DNA of 64,000 bases from Epiperipatus broadwayi (lineage: Eukaryota > Onychophora > Udeonychophora > Euonychophora > Peripatidae), in the NCBI GenBank assembly GCA_028023455.1, contig JAQFVV010000027.1, positions 4,957,845 to 5,021,844 on the forward strand, written 5' to 3'. The translations under genes were made by a program, and so were the position numbers. Position 1 is the stretch's first letter; every line of letters starts with the position of its first letter. This document shows positions 43,656 to 55,325 of the stretch, piece by piece. The notes beneath the pieces are model-generated. The model saw only the letters and a list, made by a program, of their open reading frames with translations, had not been told where the DNA came from and searched no databases.

Positions 43656-43700
43656 TAACAGATGTGCTATCATAAGAAATGGTGATCATGTGATTCTCAA
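43656..43700 (+). repeat. Foldback A outer right end
   Basis: caataacagatgtgctatca, taagaaatggtgatcatgtg. Continues the arm interrupted at 42814 by LINE F. Confidence 0.8.
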
Positions 43701-43724
43701 TACACACACACAACATATATATAT

Positions 43725-44760
43725 ATATGCAATATTCAGTATAAGCTTTAGAATTAAGTGATAAAAGACTGATAAGTCTATAATTTCCAACTTTAAATTC
43801 TTTTTATTACCAATATTACCATTTATTTTCCAATTATCTGGAATATCTTTATCATTTAGTCTTATGTGTTTTTGACAATAACTTTTCTATTTCTTCATCT
43901 GCTTCTTTTAAGATTTCAATAATAATTGCATCATTTTCTGATGCTTCTTCGTCATTTTAATTGTATATTTCATTTTTAATTTAAAATACTTGGCTATTTA
44001 AAAGATTTGTATGTGTAGAAATCACTTGTTTTTCTTATTTTTTTATTAGTATATAGTTTGTGTTTTTTTTTTTTTTTGCAAAACTTTTCATATTTTATTA
44101 TCTCTTGACTTATTTTCTTGTTATTGCTGAAACAATATTCTTTTCAATACCAAGATTTTGTTTTACACTTTTGAGAATTTTATTCTCTTTTATGTTTTCT
44201 TGCCAATTCACGATTGTATTTTTTTATTATTCATTTTTTGCACCATTTTACAAAACCTTAGGTATTCCATTCTTCATAATGGATTTTTTTTTAAAAAAAA
44301 AAATCATATTCCTTCTTTTTATATATATATTGTCTTGGCTAAATAAATAATTTATTAATAAATTGCTTTGTTTCTTTATCAGCTATCTTTTTTTTTTTTG
44401 CAGTTTTCAACAGAATATTGGTTATCTTTTTATTAATTTCAATCATGTGTTAACCATTTTCAAAATCTGATATGCAAATTCTAATTTAAATCCATCTGAA
44501 TGTTTTTGAAGGTAAGTAATATTCTGTTTTTATTAATAATTTTTGTCTTTTTAATTTTGTATTAATATTTATTTTATACATTTTTAATCGATAATCACTT
44601 TCTATATTGAATCTATTATGAACATTGCAATTTTGAAAATTTTTTTTTTTAATCACAATATAATCCAATTCTAACGTACCTTTATTTAGACGGTTTCATG
44701 TCCATTTCTATTTAAGTAGTTTTCTCTAAGAAACAATTCATATTCAATAGTTTTCTTGAT
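43725..44760 (-). mobile_element. RTE-type LINE: endonuclease end and RT start
   Basis: In minus-strand order: a TWKSP-like remnant and LDYIVIKKKNFQNCNVHNRF, NIESDYRLKMYKININTKLK in the 44668-44486 frame (the end of an APE-type endonuclease, where S-D-Y/H is the catalytic S-D-H triad region). A KAxxx spacer follows, then IPDNWKINGNIGNKKNLK and, after a shift, VGNYRLISLLSLNSKAYTEY at about 43800-43735 (RT motif 1, NYRPISLLS). The RT is cut there. Plus frames 44060-44350 and 44158-44346 (F- and I-rich) are antisense shadows. Confidence 0.8.
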
Positions 44761-45334
44761 TACTTGTGAGTTTTCATGTAAACTAAGGTCGCAGCTCATA
44801 TTTTTGATAAATTACAGTTTGAGGGGAGGGGAGTGTTTACAAAAGAAATGCCTGCTATGGAATATCATATTTAATAATTACATTGTATTTTTTATTACTG
44901 TTATTTTAAAAAAAGAAATCATTGTGGACAAGTTAATTACAATATTTACAGTTTATTTTTATTTTTTATTTTTTTATTTTTTTTGGATTAACTTAAAACA
45001 ATGGAAAAAAATATAAATACAATATTTACACGTTATTCCTGGCATGCAATCATGTTATGATCTTTGACATGCTCTTTTTGGAAGGGCAGGATCCTCTACC
45101 TTTGGAAATAGTCTACTCCATCATGTTCTGTGGCAGGAAGATCCCAAATTTTTATCATTAAGACAAATTACCAAAAAAAAAACTGCTGACAAAAAGAAGC
45201 ACGCTGATTTGAACTAAAGTACGGCAATGTTCACATCTTGTACTTCACAAGTTATAATATAAGTCAAAAAAAAAAAATTGAAATAAAGCATCTTAATAAA
45301 ATTTATTGGAATTTATTATTTTTAATTTAAAATT
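44761..45334. other. Unassigned insert inside the RTE remnant
   Basis: AT-rich DNA between two parts of one endonuclease. Contains a repeated acaatatttaca motif at 44939 and 45018 around a T-rich run, which could be target duplication of a small insert. The plus frame at 44756-45016 is not recognised. Confidence 0.4.
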
Positions 45335-45880
45335 GATTTATTAATTTTGTTTTAATTGAACATCTAACTCATCTTCAGTAGATGCCAACTGATCAAAATC
45401 TTTTTGTATATCTACATAAAAATCATTTACTTCTTCATCACAATAACTTGTTAGAATATAATCCTGACATATCTGCATTTTATATTCTCCATTAAGTTGA
45501 ATAACTAATTTTGCCACTCTCTCTCCTCTACCATCAATCTCCATAATGTTAATTTTCCAGTTTTTATCTATAATGAATTCCAGGCAATTGTGCCTCCAAT
45601 ATTTGTTGTAGTAAACCACATGCCACTTTTTAAATCCTCTTCATCTTTTTTCTCTAACTTCCCAAAGTTCAATAATGACCATATAATATTAGACAGATTT
45701 CCTGACAATTCATGTAATCTTCCTTCATTTGAAAATGATCTGTATTTATAGGCATCTATGCCAGGGTATCTTCAAATGGCCGTGGGTCTGCAATCAAGAA
45801 ATTCATAGTGCTCTTTCCCATCAACTGCCAACTGCTGCTGTCTTAATGGATGACTTTACAGCTTTCTGGGAGTAAGAGCC
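45335..45880 (-). pseudogene. RTE-type endonuclease, N-terminal half
   Basis: The minus frame 45619-45341 reads IIDKNWKINIMEIDGRGERV, AKLVIQLNGEYKMQICQDYI, then CDEEVNDFYVDIQKDFDQL. This is the AKLVI.LN.KYKMQ..QAYAPTS..DEEV..FYEDI block of RTE APE endonucleases. Just upstream, in other frames, are RLHELSGNLSNIIWSLLNF, EVREKDEEDLKSGM, corresponding to the IGLCEVRRKGEG active-site segment. The expected glutamate is present but out of frame. It joins functionally to 44760-43725 after removal of the intervening 0.6 kb. Confidence 0.8.
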
Positions 45881-46720
45881 ACATTATTAGTCACTAATAA
45901 TAATGGAGATGTTTTAGATAGAAAATAAATGGGAATATTGAATAAGAAAGATTTAAAAATAAATTTGGTTTTTGAATAATATTAAACAGAAAAATTACTT
46001 GAGTTGGCCCAATCTGATTCTAAAAAAAAAGATTTGAAGTTAAATCACGTTACTCACCAATCCTTGGTTGGAATGAGGATACGTATATATGTGAACATAA
46101 TAATAGTCATATGTAGGATTCGGGTGTCATTTGCTACAGATATATTAGATCAAAATAAATAAGATTTATATATGGGATTTGACACGTCTTCAGTGTATTA
46201 TTTTATTAAATGTTTTAATGACTTGCTATATTTTATTTTATCTTTAAAAAACACGTGATGTAAATTAAACTTTCTAATAATTAAAAATTAAAATAGGAAT
46301 AAAGCAAAGGACATGGGGTTTTAATGGCGGACATAAACTTTTTATAGCTTCAGTTGGAACCTTAAATTTATGACTGTCGAGGTTTTTTCCTCTTTATGTT
46401 GATTCATAAAACTGGCAAAAAAGAGGAAATTTTATATTAATTACATTTTTAATATCGTTATTGAGATATTTTAAAATTATTATCACTCTGAATTTTATAC
46501 ATACAACTATAAACTGTTAACTCAACCCCCCTATCCTATTTGTAATAAATATTAACCATATTCATCACTAACAACATTTTAGGCATATATATATATATGT
46601 GTGTGTGTGCGTGTGTTTTAGAAGCAGTAGTACATTCTATTATTCTACTCCAGAAATATCTACTTCAAACAATCTTGAGCAAAAAGAAAATAATAATTGT
46701 CCTACTCCTGAGTTTATAAG
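45881..46720. other. Unassigned
   Basis: AT-rich; short TG microsatellite at 46585-46616. No frames of interest. Confidence 0.45.
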
Positions 46721-46724
46721 TTCT

Positions 46725-47830
46725 AGTATCGAAAAGTACAGAGCTGGTTTGTGTTCCATAGGCCTTAAGTCCCAGAGTCTGACATTCTACCACTGCAGCA
46801 AAGCATGCTGGGAACTCAAAAGGAATATAGTAATGGAATGGTTTATTATTCAGGGGTTCGTAAAAAGTTTAAGCATTAGAAGTGACAGAGCTGGACTGGG
46901 ATCCATGGACCTAGGTCCAAACTTTTTATGAACCCCTGAATAATAAACCATTCTTCCTTTTGAGATCCCAACATGCTTTGCTGCAGTGGCAAAGTTTAGA
47001 CCTCAAGGTCCATGGATCCCAGTCCAGTTCTGTTACTTCTAATGCTTAAACTTTTTATAAACCCCTGAATAATAAACCATTCAATTACTATATTCCTTTT
47101 GAGTTCCCAGCATGCTTTGCTGCAATGAACCATTCTTCCTTTTGAGATCCCGCATGCTTTGCTGCAATGGCAAAGTTCAAGCATTAGAAGTAACAGAGCT
47201 GGACTGGGATCCATGGACCTTGAGCTCCAGACTCTGCCACTAGATGACGGCAGCAAAGCATGTTGGGAACTCAGAAAGATTATAATAATTGAATCATTTG
47301 TTATTCAGGAGTTTATAAGAAATTCACGTATCAGAAGCGACAGAGCTGAGCTGCAATCCTCAGATCTGGAGCTCCCGTGTCTGCCACTCAACTGCTGCAG
47401 CAAAGCATGCTGGGAATTCAGAAAGTCTATAATAAAAATGGTTTATCATTCAGGAGTTCATAAGAAGTTCAAGCATCAAAAGAGCCAGTTGGGCTGTGAT
47501 CCATGGACCTTGGCTGCTACTCTGACACTGCAGTAAAGCATGCTGGGAACTCCAAAGTAATAGAGTAATTGAATGGTTTGTTATTCAGGAATTCATAAAA
47601 AGTTCAAGGACCAGAAATATCAGAACTGGAGCTATGATTCATGGAATTTGAGTTTCATATTTTGCCACTCTACCAAACAGCAAAGTATGGTGGGAACTCA
47701 GAAAGACCATAGTAATTGAATGAATTATTCAGGAATTGATAAGAAGTTTAAGCATTTAAAGAGGCAGAGCTGGGCCATGATCCATCAATTTGATCCCCAA
47801 AGAATTCTGTCATACTGCTGTAGTAAACCA
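46725..47830. repeat. Family G tandem array with an inverted segment
   Basis: Units share aaagcatgctgggaactc, gaatggtttattattcagg, agttcaagcattagaagtga, cagagctggactgggatcca, tggaccttgagctccagagt and ctgccactctaccactgcag. Direct unit starts at 46800, 47255, 47402, 47535 and 47692 give spacings of 147, 133 and 157 bp in the last four. The part at about 46915-47160 is inverted, so the array folds back. Frames 46599-46931, 46996-47256 and 47159-47536 run through repeat units and are not proteins. In reverse the unit has GTGGTAGAGTGGCAGACT, which looks tRNA-like. Confidence 0.85.
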
Positions 47831-48340
47831 CAATTATAAATCAAATCTTCTAACTGGTTTCTTTAATTCTCTATTCTACTCAAGATAATGAACAAAATTT
47901 CAAGTACTATAAGGTTTTTAATCCAAATGAACATGCCTGTGTAGATATGTATACATTTGGATAGTTAAGAAAGAAAAGATAGTTTCTTATTGCTCATGTG
48001 AAATTCCAATCTCACTGAGAAGGTCAGTAGCCATAACTCCATATAAAGACTTAATTAGTCCTACCATCTAATGTTGTCGATGACTTTCTTTAAGAATAGA
48101 TCTTACAATGGAACAATAAAGTGGATTACTGCTACTAATGCAGATTTTGATAGTAATCTGTGTCATGTAATGCTTGTTTTGATGTATATATATATTGAGA
48201 TTAAGACAAATGACGCACTGATCTTTTCTCCTAAAAAGTTTGATTGACAGTATTTCATTTGCTTATTAGACCAGTGTCAGGGTATTAATCTCTCTCCTTA
48301 TATATATATATATATGTGTGTGTGTGGATATGTATAAATA
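47831..48340. other. Unassigned
   Basis: Mixed composition, no match noticed. Ends in a TA/TG microsatellite at about 48298-48328. Confidence 0.4.
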
Positions 48341-48349
48341 TATTACCAT

Positions 48350-48480
48350 TAATAAATGTGGAATTTCACCTTTATTGTTAAAAGGAGGTTGCCTTGACAA
48401 CAGTTTGAAATTGTTGATTATTATTGAAATTGGGATTGTTTAAGAGTTGATTGGTTTTCAATGATATACATATATATTGT
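48350..48480 (+). repeat. PLE terminal-repeat fragment
   Basis: ttattgttaaaaggaggttg, ccttgacaacagtttgaaat, tgttgattattattgaaatt and gttgattggttttcaatgat match 9090-9180 of the outer PLE right arm. The hammerhead part is absent. Confidence 0.7.
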
Positions 48481-49881
48481 AAAGGAAAATATTCTAATAA
48501 TGAATAAAAATGAATAAAGTAAAAATGAAAAGAGATGTTTTGAGTAGCTTGCAGATTTGGGTTCTATCTCATAAATAAAATATGTTCTTTTGGACAAACC
48601 AAGATTTATAATAGATAATGTAAAATAATAGACTGCTCATCACATTGGACAACTAATACCATAAATGCTCTCAATTTAGGTAACCACAAATGTAATGAAA
48701 ATATATCTGAGAAGAGTTAATTGGCTTGCAAATGCATCATATATTTGGGTGATGACATGTAATAAATATAATTATAAACCAGATGGTTTCTTCCACTTAA
48801 GTATTATATATTTAGACCATCTAATTATACTGAGTAAATGTCATATTCAGGCACTTAAATATATAATTAATAAACAAATGAGTTGACCACAAATGCTCTT
48901 GCTTAGCAATGAAGATAAAAATTTATTAAATAATGTTTTACCTGATAGTGGGATATAATATGGAATGTACTATAAGATAAAATAAAATGGTTTTATAATG
49001 ATGTAAGCAGTAGTAAATCAAAATACCTAGTTTAATAACAATATGAATTTATTAAGATAGACAGTAATTTATTTGTGGTGATAAAATAAAGAATAATATT
49101 ATAATAGCAATTAACATTATATAATATCCATTTATAATTCATCCTCACCATAGTATAATTCAATATGATATATAATTTATAATTAAAATTATAAACACAC
49201 ATAGTCAAAAAAGGGTTAGCTATAGATTTTCTTCCACGCAAATAAGAAAATAAAATATACAGAAAAAAAATATTATCTTTAAAAAAAATTAAAATCAAGT
49301 AATATTTTTTTATGAAAGTTATTTATAATTCAAACTATATTATGCTATGTTTTTAATTGATTTTTTACTTTATTTGATTACTGTTATTTAAGTTATTGAT
49401 TTAGAAGAAAGACTTCATAACTATTTATAAGTATTACCATTTACTTTTAACTGTGGGTAAGTAATTTTTTTACCTGAGCATTTGCTGCTATTAACATATA
49501 TAAAACTTTGATTTAATTTTTTTAGCAGCAATTCCTTTCAAATTTTCCTTCATGCTAGCACACATATATGTAAGGTTCCATAGACATTCAATCCCTGAAT
49601 TTTATCCAATTATTTTTTCTTTGTCAATATTACAATCCAAGTGGCTTTAGTAGTCTTAGATTTATGGTGGTCATTATAGTGATTTTTTGTTGAAATTCAC
49701 TTTATTTTAATCCCAGACATCAAACAAAGAATATGCTTCCATTCCCCTTTATCTAAGTTGTTTTACCCAAAGTTCATCTTTCTTTGCTATTAGATCAAAA
49801 TTATTTATAAATAACATAAGATTAAAAACAATTTCTTTAAAGGAAAGAAAGTGTGTGTTTTTTCTTCTGAAATCATTTCTG
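48481..49881. other. Unassigned AT-rich stretch
   Basis: No domain or repeat recognised. Frames 48695-48886 and 49032-49298 look like chance. Confidence 0.45.
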
Positions 49882-49935
49882 TCTCTATAGTATAGTGGTC
49901 AGGTGGAGACTCTTACCTATCTGCCATATCAGGAT
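49882..49935 (+). tRNA. 5' half of a tRNA-Glu/Asp-like sequence
   Basis: TCTCTATAGTATAGTGGTCA matches the acceptor and A box of tRNA-Glu or -Asp. GGAGACTCTTACCTATCTG resembles an anticodon arm. The T arm is missing, so this is a fragment. Confidence 0.35.
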
Positions 49936-51235
49936 GCTATTAGGCTATTAGCATCTAGAAAATGTATACAAGAGGCAGACATGTATTGGTAAGATCCAAC
50001 TTTTATTGACTGTTAGCCCTTGTCACTAGCTCAAGGAGTAGCTGAGTTTTATAATACAACTTATTTATCTTTACTTATATTGAACTATATATTTTAAAAG
50101 ATAAAATAATAAGTCACTGCCAGCACTAATAAGATGAACATTCATTACACACACATATATATATATATACAAATCAATATATATATCAAAATACAGTACA
50201 ATTTATATAAATTATATTCTTTTAGAAGTACTTTCAACTATACATTTTGTAGTCTTTATCCACTATATAACGTTGAATAATCAAAACAAGACAACTCTTA
50301 ACAATACCCATAGTTCAATTCAAATTTCCCACAATTCTGTTATCTTAACATTTGATGACTGGCGATTCATATATATATATATATATAACAGATTTGAGGA
50401 TTACATTAACACTATTAGATAGATTTAAATCATATTTATTTTAATATGCACAGATGGAAGTTTTTATATAATTTAATATTTTAAGCATAAATAGACTGCA
50501 TAGAATATGCACTTAAAAAAACTTTCAAATCATTTAACCTATGGCTAATAAGTTCGAAGTTAAACCAATGCTAGCTTCCTGATACACAGACCCAACCAAT
50601 GTAACACGAAGATGTTAGCATAAAACCATGCTGATAGAAATGTGCATCTGTAGCATGATATTATTAAAGAAGTGATCCTCATTCAGTATAGGAATCACAT
50701 CTGTCTGGTGAAGAAATCACATATAAAAATATTGAGAAAATGAAACGCTGCAAATGGAGGGAGAGCAGTCCTCACTGACTTATAGTCCCACTCCATTGAG
50801 CATAAGGAATCAAATGGTATAGGGAATATCTCTATGACCAATAAGAAATGTGATGGCTATGCTTTTGGCCATGCATTCAGTTGGGTACTAAGCCCTGTAT
50901 GCTAGTGCACTTCAGAGTATATTGACAATACACACCATGAATCCCCCCCCCATTAGCATTGATTCAACTATGAAATAAATAGTCCAAAATTAACCCCACA
51001 CAATCTAATCTAGACTTAACAAATCTACGCAGCTATCTACATCTAACTTTCAATTTAATAATTTAGTTAATGAACATGGAAATGATTGATAGCAAACTTT
51101 ATACATAAAAGAGAAATATTAATGGTTAATTTAGAATTCATTTGCTCATCAGATGAATGTTTGTTTAAAATATCTAAAAGTTCATATTGAATACCAAAGT
51201 TTATACTTTCCATGGTAAATCTTTATGAATCATTG
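49936..51235. other. Unassigned
   Basis: TA microsatellites at 50150-50180 and 50371-50388. A more complex part at 50730-50950 (gggagagcagtcctcactga, cacttcagagtatattgac) has no frame. An 8-C run at 50943-50950. Confidence 0.4.
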
Positions 51236-51239
51236 GGAT

Positions 51240-52280
51240 TTTGATAGATTTATGGAAGTCCATCCTAGTTATTGCATTTTGTAGATTGTTCTCCTTGGGG
51301 ATGAAACTGCTGCTTGCCAATCATTCAGGAACTGTCATTCTGGAGGCCGTCTCAGCTGGCACAAATAAAAGAAACAAAATCTATTGCAAGACTCCTACAT
51401 CATGGGAGTCTGCAATACAGCTGGAAAGTATTTATAACTGGTCGCCACTATTCAATCAATCATCGATCACTAGTCAATCATCAATTCATATATTCAATTA
51501 TTTTTCTTTTTATAGTATTAGGCCTCCCTTATCATCAAATTTTTGATTGATCACTCCTGATGTTGTTCCGATCTCATCGGCCATGAAGGTTTTCCTTTCT
51601 GGACCATGTGTTTGTTGGTAACCTCATTTGCTAGTCTGCTCCAAAGTGGGAAACACCATAATCTTTTAATTTTTATCTCTTATTCGACTTTCCATTGTTT
51701 AAGTGCCCCAAGAGCTCATTTGCTTTACATTTTAATAGAACAATCATTTCCATTTTGTTTCAAAAATATATTTATTAATTACTTTGTGTACAAATTGGAA
51801 AGGATATATACAAAGTTAAATGAGGTTATGCTAAGTTCTGAGAGTACTTGTGAATGGTTTAGTAGGCCAGCATGTTTGTTGTTCTGTTGTTATTAGCTGG
51901 GAGGGTGAATAGGTTCCAAGTGTCTTCAAAGGATTTTTTGGGAGAGATGAGCTCATCTCTTTTCCTGATTTTCTTTATTGTTTTGCAGAACAACAGACCT
52001 GGGTCTAGGTGGGGCAGTTCCATTATCAACTTGCAGCGTACTACCCAGATTGCATAGAGAATGAAAATGGATAGTCTAATAATAGCAAATGTTCCAGTGT
52101 GGATCACTTTTATGGGTGAGAGAATTAGGTCCGGTCTGATATTGGAGTTGGTGAAGACTATATCTCTGACTGTTTTAAGGTTTGGACAGCGATATATGAA
52201 GTGCTCAATGGTTTCCTCTTCATGAGAACATAAACTGCAGGTCGGATCAATGTTGGAGTTACCTCTTCAGTAAAACAGGA
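51240..52280 (-). mobile_element. LINE K 3' end with RT zinc knuckle
   Basis: On the minus strand the frame from about 52262 to 51859 is open: GNSNIDPTCSLCSHEEETIE, HFIYRCPNLKTVRDIVFTNS, then IRPDLILSPIKVIHTG, continuing in the 82-residue segment 52107-51859. CSLC..H..C is the CxxC..H..C zinc knuckle after the RT in CR1/Jockey/I-type LINEs, here in a family unlike LINE F. It is followed by a 3' UTR-like region down to about 51240 that is much less AT-rich than its flanks. The plus frames 51241-51546, 51314-51550, 51606-51896 and 51872-52057 are antisense shadows. RT not present, so 5'-truncated. Confidence 0.75.
51859..52262 (-). pseudogene. LINE K C-terminal protein segment
   Basis: About 134 open codons ending at 51859. 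The zinc-knuckle cysteines lie near 52235-52220, the histidine near 52200 and the last cysteine near 52185. A hydrophobic segment, FAIIRLSIFILYAIWVVR, follows and then KKIRKRDELISPKKSFEDTW. The helix after the knuckle (IxxxIxxIWxxR) is common at LINE C-termini. No RT domain remains upstream. Confidence 0.75.
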
Positions 52281-52884
52281 ACCAGTTTACATTCTTAATT
52301 ATTTTCTTTTATATGACTTTTTAAAAAAATAATTTTTACTTTTTTACTTTAACTTACTTTTAAATAATTATTTAATAGTTTTCCATCTGTACAATTTATT
52401 GGTTTAAACAACTTTATTAATATATTCTTTTTTTTTTTTAATTTGTACCTGGTTTTATTTGTTGATATTTTATTTATTATTTGACAGTGATGTAATGGCA
52501 TAAATGTATATCGGAACAGTATTAACACAAGCAATGCAGTCTATATCTTTAAACACCAACTTTGAACATATGATTTCTGTCTTCTAATTTTAATAAGGCC
52601 GTTGTTGTTATCCGGTATAATTTAACAAAATATTTTTTAATTTTAATAAATAAATGACTCATTTATTTTTTATTTATTTAAAACAAATAAACATATTTTT
52701 ATTAAACACATGACCTTGAATTGTTTTCTTTATATAGATATTTATGAAATATAAAAAATGACCAATGAAGATATTTACATGCAACATATCCCCATACTTA
52801 ATAAAAATAAAGAAAACAATCTAATCAATTAATATATGATCATCATTACAAAGTAAACATTTCTCAATAAACAATGATTAATCA
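52281..52884. other. AT-rich, nothing recognised
   Basis: T-rich and A-rich runs. Frame 52349-52534 is chance. Confidence 0.45.
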
Positions 52885-53040
52885 TTTATCTTTTTTACTT
52901 GGATGTGGTCATGTGTATCTGTTGTATAAGATGGAGTGCATAGTTATAGGGAACTTGAAAGTCTGAGTTCAAATCCCTTATAATTATATTAAATTTAGTA
53001 TAGACAATATACTTATATTTGAATATTATATATATATATT
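52885..53040 (+). repeat. Repeat family B, 3' part
   Basis: atcatttatcttttttactt, ggatgtggtcatgtgtatct, aacttgaaagtctgagttca and the tatagacaatatacttatat tail. Confidence 0.7.
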
Positions 53041-53770
53041 GTAACAGTCAGAAAGAAGAATATAGATAGGTACCCCATGAATGGAAAGTTCACATTGTAA
53101 TGGCAGGCAATCTATTAATTGAAAATGTATTACAATCCATTCCAACTTGCAAGGATTTCTAAATTATGAGCACTATATAGGTCAGGTTGCTTATCCATTA
53201 TATATTTATGCTACTTTCTCCGATCTTGTTATATTAAGCATGGTTACACCACTAGTATTACAAATTATGATATAAATATTGAATGTTCTGATGATAATAA
53301 AGAGAAAGTAGTAAACTAATGTATTCCCATCATAATGTCTATCATTGGTAGACCAGGAACCATCATGGCAATTGATAACAATAATATAATTTTTATTACT
53401 ATATATTATATATTGTACCATTTATTTATATATGGCACAAATATATTGGCATATGGTAATATCGAAAAGCTACCATTGAGTATTAGAGTATAAGTGGCTT
53501 ATTTTTGGGTCTAGTACTGGTTGCCTTAGCAACATTACTGCTGAACATATTTCTACTTATTTATTTAAAAAAGATCCCATACTTTATTTTGTTTACATCA
53601 TAATATGTGTGTTAATTAAACAGAAATATTTTTGATTATGTTGTAAACATTATCGACTGAAGTAACATAGACAAATATACACATATGTGTATGGATTATA
53701 AAAATTCATCTAGTGATGAATTCATTCTAAATATCAAAAAGAAATCCTTGGGATTTAAAGATAAATCAAA
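53041..53770. other. Unassigned
   Basis: The 71-codon minus frame at 53206-53421 has no recognised domain. AT-rich. Confidence 0.4.
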
Positions 53771-53774
53771 AAGC

Positions 53775-54615
53775 TTCAATTAAAACTTTATCATCATCAT
53801 CAACAGATATCAATTTATTGCAAAATGAAGGTCTCTCCAAGTTTAATCCATCTTCTCCAATCTTTAACTTCTCTTCTCCACATCACCCTGAACACTTTTT
53901 TATTTCATCCATCCATCTCACATGTAGTCTCTTTCTGGGTCTTTTACAATCTCTTGGAATCCTGGTTAAGGTTTCAATTGTCCATCTATTATCATCTCTT
54001 CTAGAAATATTTTTTTTTTATTTTAAGTAATAAACTTTATTATAACACAACATATTTACATAATTACAAAATAAATTTCTAGTTCAAACAAAAAACAAAA
54101 ACAAAAAAAAAGGAAGAGTATTATCCTTCACTTGTCTATTATACACATTGCATCATGTTCACTTAACTTTCCTGTCACTTGCTAATTGTCACTGTTCATG
54201 ATTTAGACCTTTTTTCTTTAACAACAACATCACAATTCTTTATTATGTAATAAATTATTTTTCTCTTCACTAGTAAAATTGTAATTATAAGTATGCGACT
54301 TTTTTTTTGCATTAAATAGTGAAGCTATAATTTTACTCTAATTTATAATAGCTTTGCTAAGCGCTTTCGAGATTTCATATGTTTTACTCCCAGATTTCAC
54401 ATTTGGAAGGTTTTTTGGGGCCAATATTTTAGGCATAAGTTAAGCCCAACTCCAGTTTTTTACTTTTTTCAATGAGGTCAGTAATACCTGTTTGTTCTCT
54501 TACCCATATATTGCATTTTCAATCTCTTCTTGTTACTCCCAATATGCATCTTCCCCCACTTCTTTGAGTGGTCTGAAGTCTCTGTATTACTCTTCTATTA
54601 AGTGGGAAACTTTAT
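53775..54615 (-). mobile_element. RTE-type LINE 3' end, split by an insert
   Basis: Part 1 (53790-54010) is the (GAT)n tail atcatcatcatcaacag and the C-terminus in reverse. Part 2 (54441-54615) is agcccaactccagttttt to acctgtttgttctcttaccc and tggtctgaagtctctgtatt. In intact copies aatatgtccagcccaactcc is continuous. Here it is split by 430 bp at 54011-54440. The plus frame 53818-54030 is a shadow. Confidence 0.8.
54011..54440 (-). mobile_element. A-tailed retrocopy inserted into the RTE
   Basis: Read on the minus strand, the insert starts with a short frame MPKILAPKNLPNVKSGSKTY, EISKALSKAIIN, then a stop at about 54340. About 330 bp of UTR-like DNA follows, with an AATAAA signal at about 54031-54036, and an A-rich tail meets the target at 54011-54019. 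The layout is that of the 3' end of a processed mRNA or an A-tailed element. Parent not recognised. Confidence 0.55.
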
Positions 54616-55044
54616 ATTAAATATTTAAAAATAAGTGACTAAATGAAATAATTATGAAAGTAAAATTAAATAAGAATCTCCCAATGGTGTGACTGATAAT
54701 AGTTTACTTGTAAAAGGAAATGATTCAAATTTAGGGATTTTAAAATATAATTCAGGGCATATTTTTATCAAAGTTAATTGTTTGTTATGAAGTTGATAAT
54801 GTTAACTCATTGTGTTTAAGAATATGATCAATCGTATCCCTAATGATTTTTAAAAATCAGGTTATTTTAACTTGTTTATTTTTTTAACTAGATGCTAAAA
54901 CTGTAAAAATTCTCTCACCCCAGCCACAATATAATGTCTTATTTCTGAATTCACATGGTAATTTATGGGCCAATTTTAAGTGTCTAGTAGTGAAAGCCTT
55001 ATAAATCCTTCACTTTAAATCCATTTCTTAATTGAATATTCTTA

Positions 55045-55325
55045 TTAGCACAGAGGCTAAACTCTCCATACAGTAGTGCCATTAATGCAAACCAAAGTAA
55101 TCAATGGATGCAAGGTTTGTGCATAAAATCCCCATCTAGTGCCTACTTATCCAACACCCCCAGACTAGTTTCCAACTTGTGGCTTTCATCAGTGAGGAGC
55201 ATTGGATCTGAGAGCACTGTAATGCAACCCTACTGTATGGAAAGTTTAGCCTCTGTGTAAACAGCTTGTGTAAGCACAAGTAATGGTGATCATGTAATGT
55301 TTAGTGGTTTAAAATTTTTTATTAG
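55045..55325. mobile_element. Foldback A inserted in element D
   Basis: Left arm aggctaaactctccatacag, gtttgtgcataaaatcccca, cagtgaggagcattggatct, then directly the right end tactgtatggaaagtttagc, aagtaatggtgatcatgtaa. The D arm continues across it (attcttattagca at both sides), which gives the insertion point. Confidence 0.8.

Noticed and set aside
44060-44350. 96-codon hydrophobic frame resembling a membrane protein
   Set aside because: Antisense to the RTE endonuclease-RT remnant; F/I-rich because the coding strand is A-rich.
46599-47536. Three frames of 86-125 codons with repeated SIRSDRAGLGSMDLE motifs
   Set aside because: They run through family G tandem units on both strands; the apparent protein repeat is the DNA repeat.
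51241-51896. Plus frames of 78-101 codons
   Set aside because: Antisense to the LINE K 3' region, whose minus frame carries a real zinc knuckle.
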